A DNA stretch of 64,000 bases, taken from positions 496,001 through 560,000 of the forward strand of contig NZ_JAHTBK010000001.1 of assembly GCF_020177575.1 (NCBI RefSeq), written 5' to 3'. The stretch comes from Hasllibacter sp. MH4015 (GTDB lineage Bacteria > Pseudomonadota > Alphaproteobacteria > Rhodobacterales > Rhodobacteraceae). Below, piece by piece: positions 35,582-44,193 of this stretch; within the stretch, counting starts at the first letter, position 1; the number at the start of each line of letters is the position of its first letter. The notes under the pieces are model-generated. The model had not been told where the DNA came from and did no database searches. It was given only the letters and a program-made list of their open reading frames with translations. A program made the position numbers and the translations under genes.

Positions 35582-36015
35582 GCCCGCTCGACCCGCTGCC
35601 GGGCGAGGTTGCTGTCGCGGTCATTCACGCCGAGCATCGGGGCCACGAGGCGGAGAAGGGCGTCTTCCTCCTCGTCCCGCGTGCCGTCGGCCAGCACGAT
35701 GGCCCACATCGCCTCGATCACGCCAACGCGGTCGTCATAGGGGACGGCATCCTTGATGGCGCGCGTGAAGCGGACGGTATCGGGCGCCTCGGCCTCCAAC
35801 GCCTCGGCTTCCTGGCGCAGGGCGGCCGTTTCGAGATCGGACATCGCGTAGCGGTGCTTGAGGATGTGTTCGATGTTTTCGGCCTCGACCCGGGCATAAT
35901 CCCCGTCGGAGCGGGCGATGCGCACGAGCAGGGCCGCCAGCGCAAGGCGGGCATCGTCGAAGGGGAGGGCTTCGGGTTCGGGGGCCGTGAGGCGCTTGAG
36001 AAGGTCGACAAACAT
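35578..36015 (-). CDS. TerB-family (tellurite resistance-like) protein
   Basis: 145-aa helical protein with the TerB signature: ALAALLVRIARSDGDYARVE near residues 27-46 and IEAMWAIVLADGTRDEEEDALLRLVAPMLGV near the C terminus. Acidic pairs DGD and DGT typically bind metal ions. Many proteobacteria carry such a stand-alone protein without a ter operon, so tellurite resistance is not implied. The start overlaps nothing upstream; it is followed by the PhnD-like gene with a 4-base overlap. Confidence 0.82.
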   Translation of the reverse strand: MFVDLLKRLTAPEPEALPFDDARLALAALLVRIARSDGDYARVEAENIEHILKHRYAMSDLETAALRQEAEALEAEAPDTVRFTRAIKDAVPYDDRVGVIEAMWAIVLADGTRDEEEDALLRLVAPMLGVNDRDSNLARQRVERA

Positions 36016-36129
36016 GGGATGGATATATGGCGCGCTTGCCGGGATGGAAAGGCCGGTGGGAGACGCTCGTTCGCGTCTTTTGCCTTGCAAAAGATCGCGG
36101 ACATCGCCCCTCCCGCCGTCCCGTATGTT

Positions 36130-36579
36130 TCAGGCCCTAGACAGCACGACCCCGCCCGCGACCATCGCGATGGCCATGATGCGGCTGAGGTCGATGGGCC
36201 GCGCCTCCATTCCGAAGGCACCACGGGCGTCGAGGATGATGGCGGCCAGGAGCTGGCCCAGGATCATCGCGCCGAACATCGTCACGACGCCCAGGCGCGG
36301 GACCGACCAGATCGCGGCCCAGACCCAGATCGCGCCCAGCACACCGCCCATCAGCGCCCACCACGGCACGTTCGAGAGTGCGGCGATGGAGGAGGCGGCG
36401 GTACCCTTGTACCAGGCCAAGGCGGCGAGGACGAGGAAGCCCACGGCGAAGGAAATGGCGGCGGCGGCGGTCGGATCGCCCATTTCGCGGGCAAGGACCG
36501 CGTTGATCGGGGCTTGCATGGCGAGTGCGGCACCGACCGCCACGACGAGCGCCACGGCGAAACCGAGCGAAAGGCCCAT
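36130..36579 (-). CDS. DMT-family (DUF606/YdcZ-type) membrane transporter
   Basis: 149-aa protein with five transmembrane helices and the DUF606 pattern AMQAPINAVLAREMGDPTAAAAISFAVGFL at the start and GQLLAAIILDARGAFG in the middle. Members are half-size drug/metabolite transporters, often paired but here single. GGAGATTT precedes the start. Substrate unknown. Confidence 0.82.
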   Translation of the reverse strand: MGLSLGFAVALVVAVGAALAMQAPINAVLAREMGDPTAAAAISFAVGFLVLAALAWYKGTAASSIAALSNVPWWALMGGVLGAIWVWAAIWSVPRLGVVTMFGAMILGQLLAAIILDARGAFGMEARPIDLSRIMAIAMVAGGVVLSRA

Positions 36580-36655
36580 GGGAAATCTCCTTAATCAATG
36601 GGGAGAGTATGGGCCTCGGCCGGTGGCGGCGCGAGTGGGGGAAGCCTTACTTCCT

Positions 36656-36715
36656 GGGGGCGCTGCCCCCGTCGCCCGAGGGCGACTCCCCCGGGATATT
36701 TTCGGCACATGGAAG
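36656..36715 (+). repeat. Hairpin plus GGATATTT/ATGGAAG element, copy 2
   Basis: Two hairpins (GGGGG-CGCTG-CCCCC and GTCGCC-CGAG-GGCGAC) precede CCCGGGATATTTTCGGCACATGGAAGA. It lies upstream of the DUF606 gene and just after the PhzF stop; both genes run on the opposite strand. Unlike the other copies it does not precede a plus-strand gene. Confidence 0.75.
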
Positions 36716-36722
36716 ATCAGGG

Positions 36723-37580
36723 TCAGGGAATGCGGATCTGGCCTTGGGCGATTTTGACCGCCCGACCCGCGACACGGATCGCGGTCAGCGCGCCATCGCG
36801 TGTGTCGATGGTCAGGCGCAGGGCGGAGGGGCGGCCCATTTCGACGCCCTGGTTGAGGTGGATCGTGGTGGTGCCCGCATCCGGTAAGTGACCGGTGGCA
36901 TTGAGCTGTCCGGCGAAAAGGGCGGTTGCGGAGCCGGTGGCGGGATCTTCCATGATGCCCGCGGGCGGGTCGAACATGCGGGCCTGAATGCTGTCGGAGC
37001 CGGTGCGGACATACGCGTAGAGCCCGCCGGTGCCGCCGGCGGCTTCGGACATCCGGGTGAAGGCGGGCTCCCGGGGCCAGGCGCGGGCGAGACGGTCGAG
37101 GTCGGCCAGCTCGGCATAGACGAAGGAGGGGCCGCCCTCGAAATGGCCGACGGGCGTGGCGGCGAGGTCGGACGCGGTCAGGCCCATGGCGGCGGCGACC
37201 GTGGCGCGGTCAGGGGCCGGGCGCGGTGTCGGCAGCTTGGGGGCGGTGAATTCGGCAAGGCCGTCCGAGATGGTCACGGGGACAAGGCCCGCGACTTCCT
37301 CAAGGGTCACATCGGGCGCGCCGTTCGCCAAGTGCAGCGCGCAGCCGATGGTGGGATGGCCCGCGAAGGGGATCTCGGCGGTGGGGAAGAAGATACGGAC
37401 CTTGGCGGTGTGGGCGGGGTCGCCGGGGGTCTGGACGAATATGGTCTCGGACAGATTGAACTGCCGCGCGATGGTCTGCATCTGCGCGGTCGTGAGGCCG
37501 TCCGCGCGTTCGACGATGGCGAGCGGATTGCCAGTGAACGGCGTGTCGGTGAAGACGTCGTAGATGTGGAAATCGAGCAT
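36723..37580 (-). CDS. PhzF-family isomerase/epimerase
   Basis: 285-aa PhzF-fold protein related to diaminopimelate epimerase. Hallmarks are the start FHIYDVFTDTPFTGNPLAIV, the catalytic glutamate in FNLSETIFVQ, the FFPTAEIPFAGHPTIGCA motif and DPATGSATALFAGQL. The two lobes are residues about 1-125 and 126-285. No phenazine genes occur, so it is one of the widespread members of unknown substrate. The repeat element borders its 3' end. Confidence 0.87.
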   Translation of the reverse strand: MLDFHIYDVFTDTPFTGNPLAIVERADGLTTAQMQTIARQFNLSETIFVQTPGDPAHTAKVRIFFPTAEIPFAGHPTIGCALHLANGAPDVTLEEVAGLVPVTISDGLAEFTAPKLPTPRPAPDRATVAAAMGLTASDLAATPVGHFEGGPSFVYAELADLDRLARAWPREPAFTRMSEAAGGTGGLYAYVRTGSDSIQARMFDPPAGIMEDPATGSATALFAGQLNATGHLPDAGTTTIHLNQGVEMGRPSALRLTIDTRDGALTAIRVAGRAVKIAQGQIRIP

Positions 37581-37759
37581 GGGACCCTCCGGTTTGCGTA
37601 TGAGGGTGCGGCCCTTGGCGCGGGAGCGCAAGGGGGCGGGGCATGACGATGCGTGATAGGTGGCGTCAAGGGGGCTGATGCGCACAGTCGGAAGTATGGG
37701 GCGCTTGCAGTTCCGGGGTCGCACGTTCGGGTTGCGACGGAAGTTGGGTTGCAGCCGGT

Positions 37760-38872
37760 CTACGCGTTTCGCGTCACCGTAAACGCCTCATCATTGAACC
37801 ACAGGCCGCCGTATTTGTGCAGGATGTCGGCGGTGATGTCGAAATGGCGGGTGGAGCCTTGGACCTCTTCCAGAAGCTGGTCGTCGATTTGGGCCACGTA
37901 GGTTGCGGCGTTCCATGCGGCGGAGAGGGTGGAGGTGCCGATGGAGGGTCCGACCTCCTCGGGCAGGGTGTGCATGCGGTAGGAAAGAAGCGCGTCGCCG
38001 CCGGAGGGGATGGTGAGGTCGTAGTGTGCGGTTTCGGGGCCGAGTTCGTCCTTCAGCGCGGCGATCAGGTCGTAGCGGTTGACCGGGAAGAGGTCGATGT
38101 CGGGCCAGATGGCGTTGACGATCTCCTCCGCCGGGTCGCCGCCCGCGCTCTGTACGGTGAGCATCCGGCCACCGGGGGCCAGCGCGCGGGCGAGGGGGGC
38201 GAGGATGGACCTGGCCTTGAGCGGGGCAGGCGTGCGGGCACGCCAGGGTTGGGAGGCGAGGATCAGGTCGTAGTTCGCCGCGGTCGCGCCTTCGCGGGGG
38301 ATGACATTGTCCAACAGAAACGCATGATCGGCGCGGTAGACGACCAGAACGGTGGGCGTGACGTAAAGTGGGTTGCCGGTTTTTGGGGAGGATTTGACCT
38401 GCCAGTTCTTGACAAGGAACGGGTCGAGATCGCGGAGTTGTTCCTGGAACCCGATGGAGGACTGACCGTCGAGGGCCACGAATTTCCACGTCACATCCGC
38501 GGGCGTGTTGGGTGTGAGCCAGGGAGCCTCGGCATAGAAAAGGTTTGTCATGGCAACGATCGCGGCGGGGTGTTCGACCAGACGGTCGGGCAGTTTTTCG
38601 AGGCTCAGCCGGATATCCTCTAGGCTGATTTCCTTGCCGACCATGTATTGCGGGATCGTGGGAAAGCGCTGATGCAGCGCCCGCATCGTGTTGGCCAGAA
38701 CGGTGCCGTCGCCCATCCCCGCATCGAACACGCGCAGGGCGGGAGGACGCGGCGTGATCTGCGCGATCTCTTCCATGACACGCTCGGAAATGCGCCATTT
38801 TTCGTTCGTGGTGTTCACGAAGGTGAGGTATTTCAGGCGGTTGTCGAAGAAGCGGAACGGTTTGTCAGCCAT
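37760..38872 (-). CDS. SAM-dependent methyltransferase-like protein
   Basis: 370-aa protein. VFDAGMGDGTVLANTMRAL (near residues 48-66) fits motif I of a Rossmann-fold methyltransferase, and ALAPGGRMLTVQS a later strand. The C-terminal 120 residues are not typical. No confident subfamily; substrate unknown. ATG 38872 was chosen over an in-frame ATG three codons upstream. It stands between the PhzF and 2OG-oxygenase genes on the same strand with gaps of 179 and 32 bases. Confidence 0.65.
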   Translation of the reverse strand: MADKPFRFFDNRLKYLTFVNTTNEKWRISERVMEEIAQITPRPPALRVFDAGMGDGTVLANTMRALHQRFPTIPQYMVGKEISLEDIRLSLEKLPDRLVEHPAAIVAMTNLFYAEAPWLTPNTPADVTWKFVALDGQSSIGFQEQLRDLDPFLVKNWQVKSSPKTGNPLYVTPTVLVVYRADHAFLLDNVIPREGATAANYDLILASQPWRARTPAPLKARSILAPLARALAPGGRMLTVQSAGGDPAEEIVNAIWPDIDLFPVNRYDLIAALKDELGPETAHYDLTIPSGGDALLSYRMHTLPEEVGPSIGTSTLSAAWNAATYVAQIDDQLLEEVQGSTRHFDITADILHKYGGLWFNDEAFTVTRNA

Positions 38873-38904
38873 GCGGGCCATTGAGCCCGCATGGGATGGG
38901 CGCG

Positions 38905-39849
38905 TCAATCGGGGCTGTCGGGATTGTGAACGTCGTAAGAGGCTTCGAGTTCATGGCGCAGGAAGTCGCCGAACTTGAGCGGCTCAAATTTTGGCCGACC
39001 GACGAGGGGTGCGATGGTGGTTGAAACATGCGGGTCGAAGAAGAAGGGTACGGAGTAGCGCTCCCGCCCGGACGTGTTGATGACGCGGTGCGGCGTGGAG
39101 ATCAGGCGCCCGTTTGACAGGCGGTGCAACATGTCGCCGACATTGACGATGAAGGCGTCTTCGCGGGGCGGGGCATCGACCCAATCGCCCGATGGCGTCT
39201 GCACTTGAAGCCCGCCCACGTCATCCTGCGCCAAAAGGGTGAGGCAACCGAAATCCTTGTGGGGGGCGGAGCCGAAGAGATCCTCGGGCGCCTGAGGCGA
39301 TTGCGGCGGGTAGTGCAGCAGGCGAAGCCAAATGGTGGGCGTGTCGAAGGCGGAAAGGAAGGTCTGATCCGCGTCGATGCTTTGAAGGGCAAGCGACATG
39401 AGCCGACGGCCTAGACCGGTCATGGCCTGCGCATAGGTCTCGCAGGTTGCACGGAAGCCGTGAAGGTCGGGCCATTTGTTTGGACCGGAGAGGTAGATCG
39501 CCGGATCGTGGACGGCGTCTTCGCGCATCATCATGAAGGATGCGGATTGATTGGGCTTGGTGACTTCGGCCAGGTCTGACGTCACATCGGTCGACGTGTT
39601 GATCGCGATGTAGCCGCGATGGGTATGGTCGATGGTGAGGGCTTGCTTGGCGGCATCGGGCAGGGCGTGAAATCGCTTTGACGCCTCGAAGATGGCAGCG
39701 CGCAAATCGGGGTCGATGCCGTGGCCGATGATGTAGGCGAAGCCGGTCTCGCCATAGGCCTTGGCGAAGGCAGTGGCGAGGGCGGTCGTGTCGTCGCCGT
39801 TGATGAGCGGCGCGATGTCGAGAACGGGGATCTCGTTGAAATCCGTCAT
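38905..39849 (-). CDS. 2-oxoglutarate/Fe(II) oxygenase, isopenicillin N synthase-like
   Basis: 314-aa non-heme iron oxygenase. An N-terminal DIOX_N domain (IPVLDIAPLINGDD, GFAYIIGHGID) precedes the double-stranded beta-helix core. The iron ligands are His and Asp in APHKDFGCLTLL and His in STPHRVINTS; the 2-oxoglutarate arginine is in RERYSVPFFFDP. The substrate is unknown. GGAGG lies just before the ATG. Confidence 0.87.
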   Translation of the reverse strand: MTDFNEIPVLDIAPLINGDDTTALATAFAKAYGETGFAYIIGHGIDPDLRAAIFEASKRFHALPDAAKQALTIDHTHRGYIAINTSTDVTSDLAEVTKPNQSASFMMMREDAVHDPAIYLSGPNKWPDLHGFRATCETYAQAMTGLGRRLMSLALQSIDADQTFLSAFDTPTIWLRLLHYPPQSPQAPEDLFGSAPHKDFGCLTLLAQDDVGGLQVQTPSGDWVDAPPREDAFIVNVGDMLHRLSNGRLISTPHRVINTSGRERYSVPFFFDPHVSTTIAPLVGRPKFEPLKFGDFLRHELEASYDVHNPDSPD

Positions 39850-40052
39850 GGGAGGTCTCCGGGTTTGAATTCTGGGAAGGGCTGGAGCAAAGGCTCCGGC
39901 TATCCCGCAAACCGTTTGCGGCGGTGGGCGCTGTGACGCTCCAACACGACGAGGTGGAGAAATTCCTGCGACAAGGCCATGGTGGGAATAGGGATGATCG
40001 GATGGCGGCAAGTCAAGCGGGGGCTTTGACTCAGACGCCTTCCGGCGTTAAA

Positions 40053-40066
40053 TGAACAAGTGTTCA
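40053..40066. promoter_or_regulatory. Palindromic operator upstream of the liu operon
   Basis: TGAACA-AG-TGTTCA is an inverted repeat 22 bases before the isovaleryl-CoA dehydrogenase start, embedded in AT-rich sequence and directly followed by TTGACG. Its size and symmetry fit a TetR-family repressor of acyl-CoA metabolism. The regulator is not encoded nearby. Confidence 0.6.
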
Positions 40067-40088
40067 ATTCTTGACGTGAGGCGTGGCG

Positions 40089-41249
40089 ATGTTTCTGGGT
40101 TCGATGAATTTTGATCTGGGCGAGGATGTCGCCGCACTTCGCGACATGGTGCATTCCTGGGCGCAGGAGCGGGTCAAGCCGCTGGCCGCGAAGACGGACC
40201 GCGACAATGCATTCCCCAACGAGCTGTGGTCCGAGATGGGGGAGCTGGGGCTTCTGGGCATCACGGTGGACGAGGATTATGGCGGGGCGGGCATGGGGTA
40301 TCTTGCCCACACGGTCGCGGTCGAGGAAATCTCCCGAGTATCAGCGTCGATCGGCCTTAGCTACGGGGCGCATTCCAACCTCTGCGTGAACCAGATCAAG
40401 CTGAACGGGACGCCGGAACAGAAGGCGAAATACCTGCCGAGCCTGGTCTCCGGCAACCATGTGGGCGCGCTTGCAATGAGCGAGGCCGGGGCGGGATCGG
40501 ACGTGGTGTCCATGTCGCTCCGCGCCGAAAAACGCAACGATCGCTATGTGCTGAACGGGACGAAGTACTGGATCACCAACGGTCCGGATGCGGACACGCT
40601 GGTGGTTTATGCAAAGACCGACCCTGCGGCGGGCAGCAAGGGGATCACCGCCTTTCTTATAGAAAAAGAGATGGTGGGTTTTTCGACCTCCCCCCATTTC
40701 GACAAGATGGGGATGCGCGGCTCGAACACCGCCGAGCTGATCTTTGAAGATGTGGAAGTGCCGTTCGAGAACGTGTTGGGCGAAGAGGGGCGCGGGGTGG
40801 CCGTTTTGATGTCGGGCCTCGATTACGAGCGTGTGGTGCTGAGCGGTGTGAATATCGGGATCATGGCCGGGTGCCTGGACGAGGTGATGCCGTACCTTAA
40901 GGAGCGGAAGCAGTTCGGGCGGCCCATCGGAGACTTCCAGCTGATGCAGGGCAAGATCGCGGACATGTATGCCTCGATGAACTCGGCGCGGGCCTATGCC
41001 TACGAGGTCGCCAAGGCGTGTGATCGAGGGCAGGTGACGCGGCAGGATGCGGCGGCCTGTGTGCTCTATGCCTCCGAGGAGGGGATGAAGGTGGCGCACC
41101 AGGCCGTGCAGGCGATGGGGGGCGCTGGGTTCATGAACGATTCCGCGGTCAGCCGTATGTTCCGGGATGCGAAACTGATGGAGATCGGCGCAGGGACGTC
41201 CGAGATCCGGCGCATGCTGGTGGGCCGCGAATTGATGGGGATGATGTGA
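40089..41249 (+). CDS. ivd: Isovaleryl-CoA dehydrogenase
   Basis: 386-aa FAD acyl-CoA dehydrogenase for the third step of leucine breakdown. Signatures are LAMSEAGAGSDVVSMSLRAE, YVLNGTKYWITNG and the C-terminal MGGAGFMNDSAVSRMFRDAKLMEIGAGTSEI. The glutamate in DYERVVLSGVNIGIM is at the position used as catalytic base by isovaleryl-CoA dehydrogenases. The assignment rests on this and on the MCC, HMG-CoA lyase and hydratase genes that follow. Start 40089 has GTGAGG upstream; GTG 40083 and ATG 40104 are alternatives. Confidence 0.93.
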   Translation: MFLGSMNFDLGEDVAALRDMVHSWAQERVKPLAAKTDRDNAFPNELWSEMGELGLLGITVDEDYGGAGMGYLAHTVAVEEISRVSASIGLSYGAHSNLCVNQIKLNGTPEQKAKYLPSLVSGNHVGALAMSEAGAGSDVVSMSLRAEKRNDRYVLNGTKYWITNGPDADTLVVYAKTDPAAGSKGITAFLIEKEMVGFSTSPHFDKMGMRGSNTAELIFEDVEVPFENVLGEEGRGVAVLMSGLDYERVVLSGVNIGIMAGCLDEVMPYLKERKQFGRPIGDFQLMQGKIADMYASMNSARAYAYEVAKACDRGQVTRQDAAACVLYASEEGMKVAHQAVQAMGGAGFMNDSAVSRMFRDAKLMEIGAGTSEIRRMLVGRELMGMM

Positions 41250-41569
41250 AGACCGAGATGGCTGGACGCGACGCGGCACTTGCCGCGCGATGCCGACGTC
41301 CCGGGCGTTCTTCGGCCAGGGTGAAGAGAGCGGCGGCTGATGTGGCCCACCATCCGCGTGCGGCGTTGCAGCGGTGCTTGATGACGGCCATGCGCGAATG
41401 GTCCGGGATTGCAAACGGGTGCAGGGCCTTGGGATGGGAGGCGACCACATGGCTCCACGATACTGCTGCGCCGTGGTGGGTGAGCGCGCGGGGCAGCGCA
41501 CGACACGCGCAGGCACCTTTGGACGTGGCGGATCGGGAGGGCGCGCGATCCATCGGCACGGGGAAATAG
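41246..41569 (+). CDS. Possible small protein filling the ivd-41574 gap
   Basis: This 324-base stretch has one plus-strand frame of 107 codons. It begins at a GTG overlapping the ivd stop (GTGA) and ends 4 bases before the next start, just as a translationally coupled gene would. The predicted product is basic and tryptophan-containing with no recognised domain, and its codon use is less biased than that of its neighbours (AGG, AGA and CGA occur). It could be a weakly conserved gene or decayed sequence. Confidence 0.35.
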   Translation: MKTEMAGRDAALAARCRRPGRSSARVKRAAADVAHHPRAALQRCLMTAMREWSGIANGCRALGWEATTWLHDTAAPWWVSARGSARHAQAPLDVADREGARSIGTGK

Positions 41570-41573
41570 CGAG

Positions 41574-41876
41574 ATGATGCGCCAGATCGCCCTGCCGCTT
41601 GCCGGGTTGCTTGCCGTTGCGGGTGCCTTGGGCCTGTTCCTTGGCCTGCGGTCGGCACCACCGAGCGAGACGGAAGTCATCGACGCCCAGGCGGCGGCTT
41701 ATGTCGCGGAGACCGGCGGCGACCTGACCGATTGCTATGGGGTGCCTGCCGGTGTCGAGAATGTGTGGCTGATCGTGATTTGCGAGCGCGAAGGGTCGGA
41801 GGCGTGGTATCAGGCGGTGGACCGGGCAGGTGTTCCGGTCGACGATGAGGTGATCTTCGGGGAGGACGAGACATGA
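41574..41876 (+). CDS. Small membrane-anchored or secreted protein
   Basis: 100-aa protein with an N-terminal hydrophobic segment (IALPLAGLLAVAGALGLFLGL) acting as signal anchor or signal peptide. The short acidic domain that follows has two cysteines (DLTDCYGVP, VICEREG). The stop overlaps the flavodoxin-like gene start by 4 bases. No family recognised. Confidence 0.62.
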   Translation: MMRQIALPLAGLLAVAGALGLFLGLRSAPPSETEVIDAQAAAYVAETGGDLTDCYGVPAGVENVWLIVICEREGSEAWYQAVDRAGVPVDDEVIFGEDET

Positions 41877-42592
41877 GTGATTTCAGCGATCTGAAAGCGG
41901 TCTATTTCAACACATCGCTCAAGCGGCAATCGGCGGAGAGCCACACCCAGTTGCTGCTGAATGCCAGCGCGGGCATCCTTGAAAAGAATGGCGTCACCGT
42001 CACCCATATCCACATGCTCGACCACCAGATCCCGCCGGGCGTCTACCCGGACATGAAGGAGCATGGCTGGGCCGCCGATGACTGGCCGCAGATCTGGGAG
42101 ATCGTGCTGGAGGCCGACATCATCGTCGTGGGCACGCCCCTGTGGCTGGGCGAGGAATCGAGCCTCTGCCGCGTGCTGATCGAGCGGCTTTATGGCATGT
42201 CCGGAGAGCTGAACGACAAGGGGCAGAGCATTTACTACGGCAAGGTCGGCGGCTGCGTGGTCACGGGCAATGAAGACGGGGTGAAGCACGCGGCAATGAC
42301 CATCGGCTACGCGCTGAGCCATCTGGGCGTGACGATCCCGCCCCAGGCCGATTGCGGCTGGATCGGGGAGGCCGGGCCGGGACCGTCCTATGGCGACGAT
42401 GACGGGGAGGGCGGCAAGATCGGGTTCGGCAACGATTTCACCCAGCGCAACACGACCATCATGTCGTGGAACCTCATGCACATGGCGCGGCTGCTGAAAG
42501 AGGCGGGCGGATTGCCGAACGAGGGTAATGACCGGCGCGCCTGGAAGGCGGGGTGCCGGTTCGATTACGAAAATCCGGAGTACCGGGCGTGA
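41873..42592 (+). CDS. Flavodoxin-fold NAD(P)H-dependent oxidoreductase
   Basis: 239-aa protein with the FMN-reductase/flavodoxin-like fold. The N-terminal phosphate-binding loop is NTSLKRQSAESHTQ (near residues 13-26), with EADIIVVGTPLWLGEESSLCRVLIERL and YYGKVGGCVVTGNEDGVKHA following. It likely binds FMN and reduces a quinone or other electron acceptor with NAD(P)H. It overlaps both neighbours by 4 bases and so belongs to the liu transcript, but it is not a known leucine-pathway enzyme. Confidence 0.8.
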   Translation: MSDFSDLKAVYFNTSLKRQSAESHTQLLLNASAGILEKNGVTVTHIHMLDHQIPPGVYPDMKEHGWAADDWPQIWEIVLEADIIVVGTPLWLGEESSLCRVLIERLYGMSGELNDKGQSIYYGKVGGCVVTGNEDGVKHAAMTIGYALSHLGVTIPPQADCGWIGEAGPGPSYGDDDGEGGKIGFGNDFTQRNTTIMSWNLMHMARLLKEAGGLPNEGNDRRAWKAGCRFDYENPEYRA

Positions 42593-43062
42593 GATTGGTC
42601 ACGTCCCTTGTCATCGGCGTTGCGGCGGCCCCGAGTGGTCACGCGGGCGCGCAAGGGATGGAGACGTGTGTGAACGGAGCGATGGAAGCCTTTGAAGTGC
42701 GGCTGAGCGCGGCATTGAACGCCCAGGCGGCGCCGAATTTCGACCTGGTGCGCGGCCGCGAGGTCGGCGATTGCGGCGGCATCGCGCTGCTGCAATGCGG
42801 GGCGGAGGAGGCCTGTCGGTCCGAGGCCGCGGACGAGATGCGGGCGCAGGCGGCACGGTTCGCGGCGGTTCCCGTTCCGGCGGATGTGAGCGGGCGCTTC
42901 CCGCCATGGTCCGACGGGCTTTATCCCCAGCTCTGGACGCGGGTAACGGAGGGCTGCGATGGGTGCGCGCCCGATGCCATGCTGGAACATCTGGGTGATG
43001 CGGCAAGCCTGTGGCAGGTCGCCCGCGTCGTCGGCGTCGTGGAGGCGGGCGCATGGCGGTGA
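42589..43062 (+). CDS. Secreted cysteine-rich protein, paralog 1 of 3
   Basis: 157-aa protein beginning at a GTG that overlaps the previous stop (GTGA). A signal peptide (LVTSLVIGVAAAPSGHAGA) is followed by CVNGAMEAFEVRL, CGGIALLQCGAEEAC, CDGC and the C-terminal LWQVARVVGV. The same order of cysteines and the WQVAR ending recur in the next two genes, so these are tandem paralogs. Probably a disulfide-bonded periplasmic protein. Function unknown. Confidence 0.65.
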   Translation: MRLVTSLVIGVAAAPSGHAGAQGMETCVNGAMEAFEVRLSAALNAQAAPNFDLVRGREVGDCGGIALLQCGAEEACRSEAADEMRAQAARFAAVPVPADVSGRFPPWSDGLYPQLWTRVTEGCDGCAPDAMLEHLGDAASLWQVARVVGVVEAGAWR

Positions 43063-43625
43063 GGCTTCTTGCGCTCGTGCTGACGCTGCTGGCGGGTCCA
43101 CTCGCGGCGCAGGATTGGGCCGACGGCGCGCCTTCGACGCCACGGTTTGGGCAATGTCTGCCGGAGCAGATGGAGGCTTTCGAGACGCGATTGATGGGCC
43201 TGCCGGGCTATGGCGTGACGGTTCCGCTGGATGCGCTCAATGTGCATTGGGTGCAGCATTGCGGATATCTGGCGATGGGGATCTGCCAGGATTCGAACAA
43301 TTCCCTGATCTGTCAACGCCGGTTGCGCGATGCGTTCGCGGCGCGGGCCGCGGATATGCGCGGCCATCTACCGGACCCGGAAGAGGTCGCTGGGCTGGCG
43401 CTGTCGCCGCTTTATGGCCGGGTCTGGGCGTTGGCCCACGGGACGAATGCGGGCGACGATTGCGCGGGCTGGGATTACCGCCGGATGCTGTGGTGCCGGT
43501 CGTTCCAGGAGGCGCTGGCGTTCGAGAATGCGGTGTGGGCCTGGCAGGTTGCGCGGCTGATGGGAGTAGCTGGCCCGTTGGATTGGGAGGCGCTGAGTGA
43601 TCTCGACATCCGTGATGAGGGGTAA
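43053..43625 (+). CDS. Secreted cysteine-rich protein, paralog 2 of 3
   Basis: 190-aa protein with signal peptide MAVRLLALVLTLLAGPLAA. The mature domain has CLPEQMEAFETRL, HCGYLAMGICQDSNNSLIC, GDDCAGWDYRRMLWC and AVWAWQVARLMGVAG. CxxxMEAFExRL and WQVAR match the preceding protein closely. The start overlaps the previous gene by 10 bases. No characterised family is recognised. Confidence 0.68.
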   Translation: MAVRLLALVLTLLAGPLAAQDWADGAPSTPRFGQCLPEQMEAFETRLMGLPGYGVTVPLDALNVHWVQHCGYLAMGICQDSNNSLICQRRLRDAFAARAADMRGHLPDPEEVAGLALSPLYGRVWALAHGTNAGDDCAGWDYRRMLWCRSFQEALAFENAVWAWQVARLMGVAGPLDWEALSDLDIRDEG

Positions 43626-44193
43626 GGTGGTGGCCACAAGTTGCGCCGTCGCCCTGGCATTGATGCCGTGGGCCGCATTTGCGCAGGCGCAGGGCGAGGC
43701 GTCCGGCGCGGTCGCAGCGGCGGAGGCGTGCCTTGAGCTTGGCGATGCCGCCTTCGAGCAGAGCCTCACCGACACGCTCGACCCGAGCGACGTTGAGGCG
43801 CTGGAGCAGGTCTATTCCACCGCAACGTTCGAGTGCTTGGGTCTTGCGATGGCGATCTGCGAGCGCGAGGTCGACGGCGCGGCGTGCCTTGTCGACCTGG
43901 CGGATTGGATGCGCGGGGCGCGCGCTGACATCGTGGCACAGGTGCCGGACGCTCTGGAAAACGAAGACGCCGCGCAGGTGGCGGCCTATGGGGAGGCGCA
44001 GGCGCGGGCCGCATCCCCCGCCGATGAGGCCGACTGCGCGCATATGGGCGAAGAGGACCGGGCGCGGTATTGCGCCGTCGTGTCTGAAGGTATGGCGCTG
44101 GAAGATGCCTATGCAGTGTGGCGCATGGCGCGCCGCGACGGGGCTGTGCCGTTGGAAGGCCACGGGCCGATTGATCTGGAGTTGATCCGATGA
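43597..44193 (+). CDS. Secreted cysteine-rich protein, paralog 3 of 3
   Basis: 198-aa protein starting at GTG 43597, preceded by GGGAGG. Signal peptide residues are [16 protein letters not shown]. The mature part keeps the layout [47 protein letters not shown] and [14 protein letters not shown]. It is the most diverged of the three. It overlaps its predecessor by 29 bases and mccB by 4, so all three are co-translated within the liu operon. Confidence 0.66.
   Translation: MISTSVMRGKVVATSCAVALALMPWAAFAQAQGEASGAVAAAEACLELGDAAFEQSLTDTLDPSDVEALEQVYSTATFECLGLAMAICEREVDGAACLVDLADWMRGARADIVAQVPDALENEDAAQVAAYGEAQARAASPADEADCAHMGEEDRARYCAVVSEGMALEDAYAVWRMARRDGAVPLEGHGPIDLELIR

Noticed and set aside
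35578-36015. Tellurite resistance locus
   Set aside because: Only a lone TerB-like protein is present; no other ter genes, so resistance is not supported.
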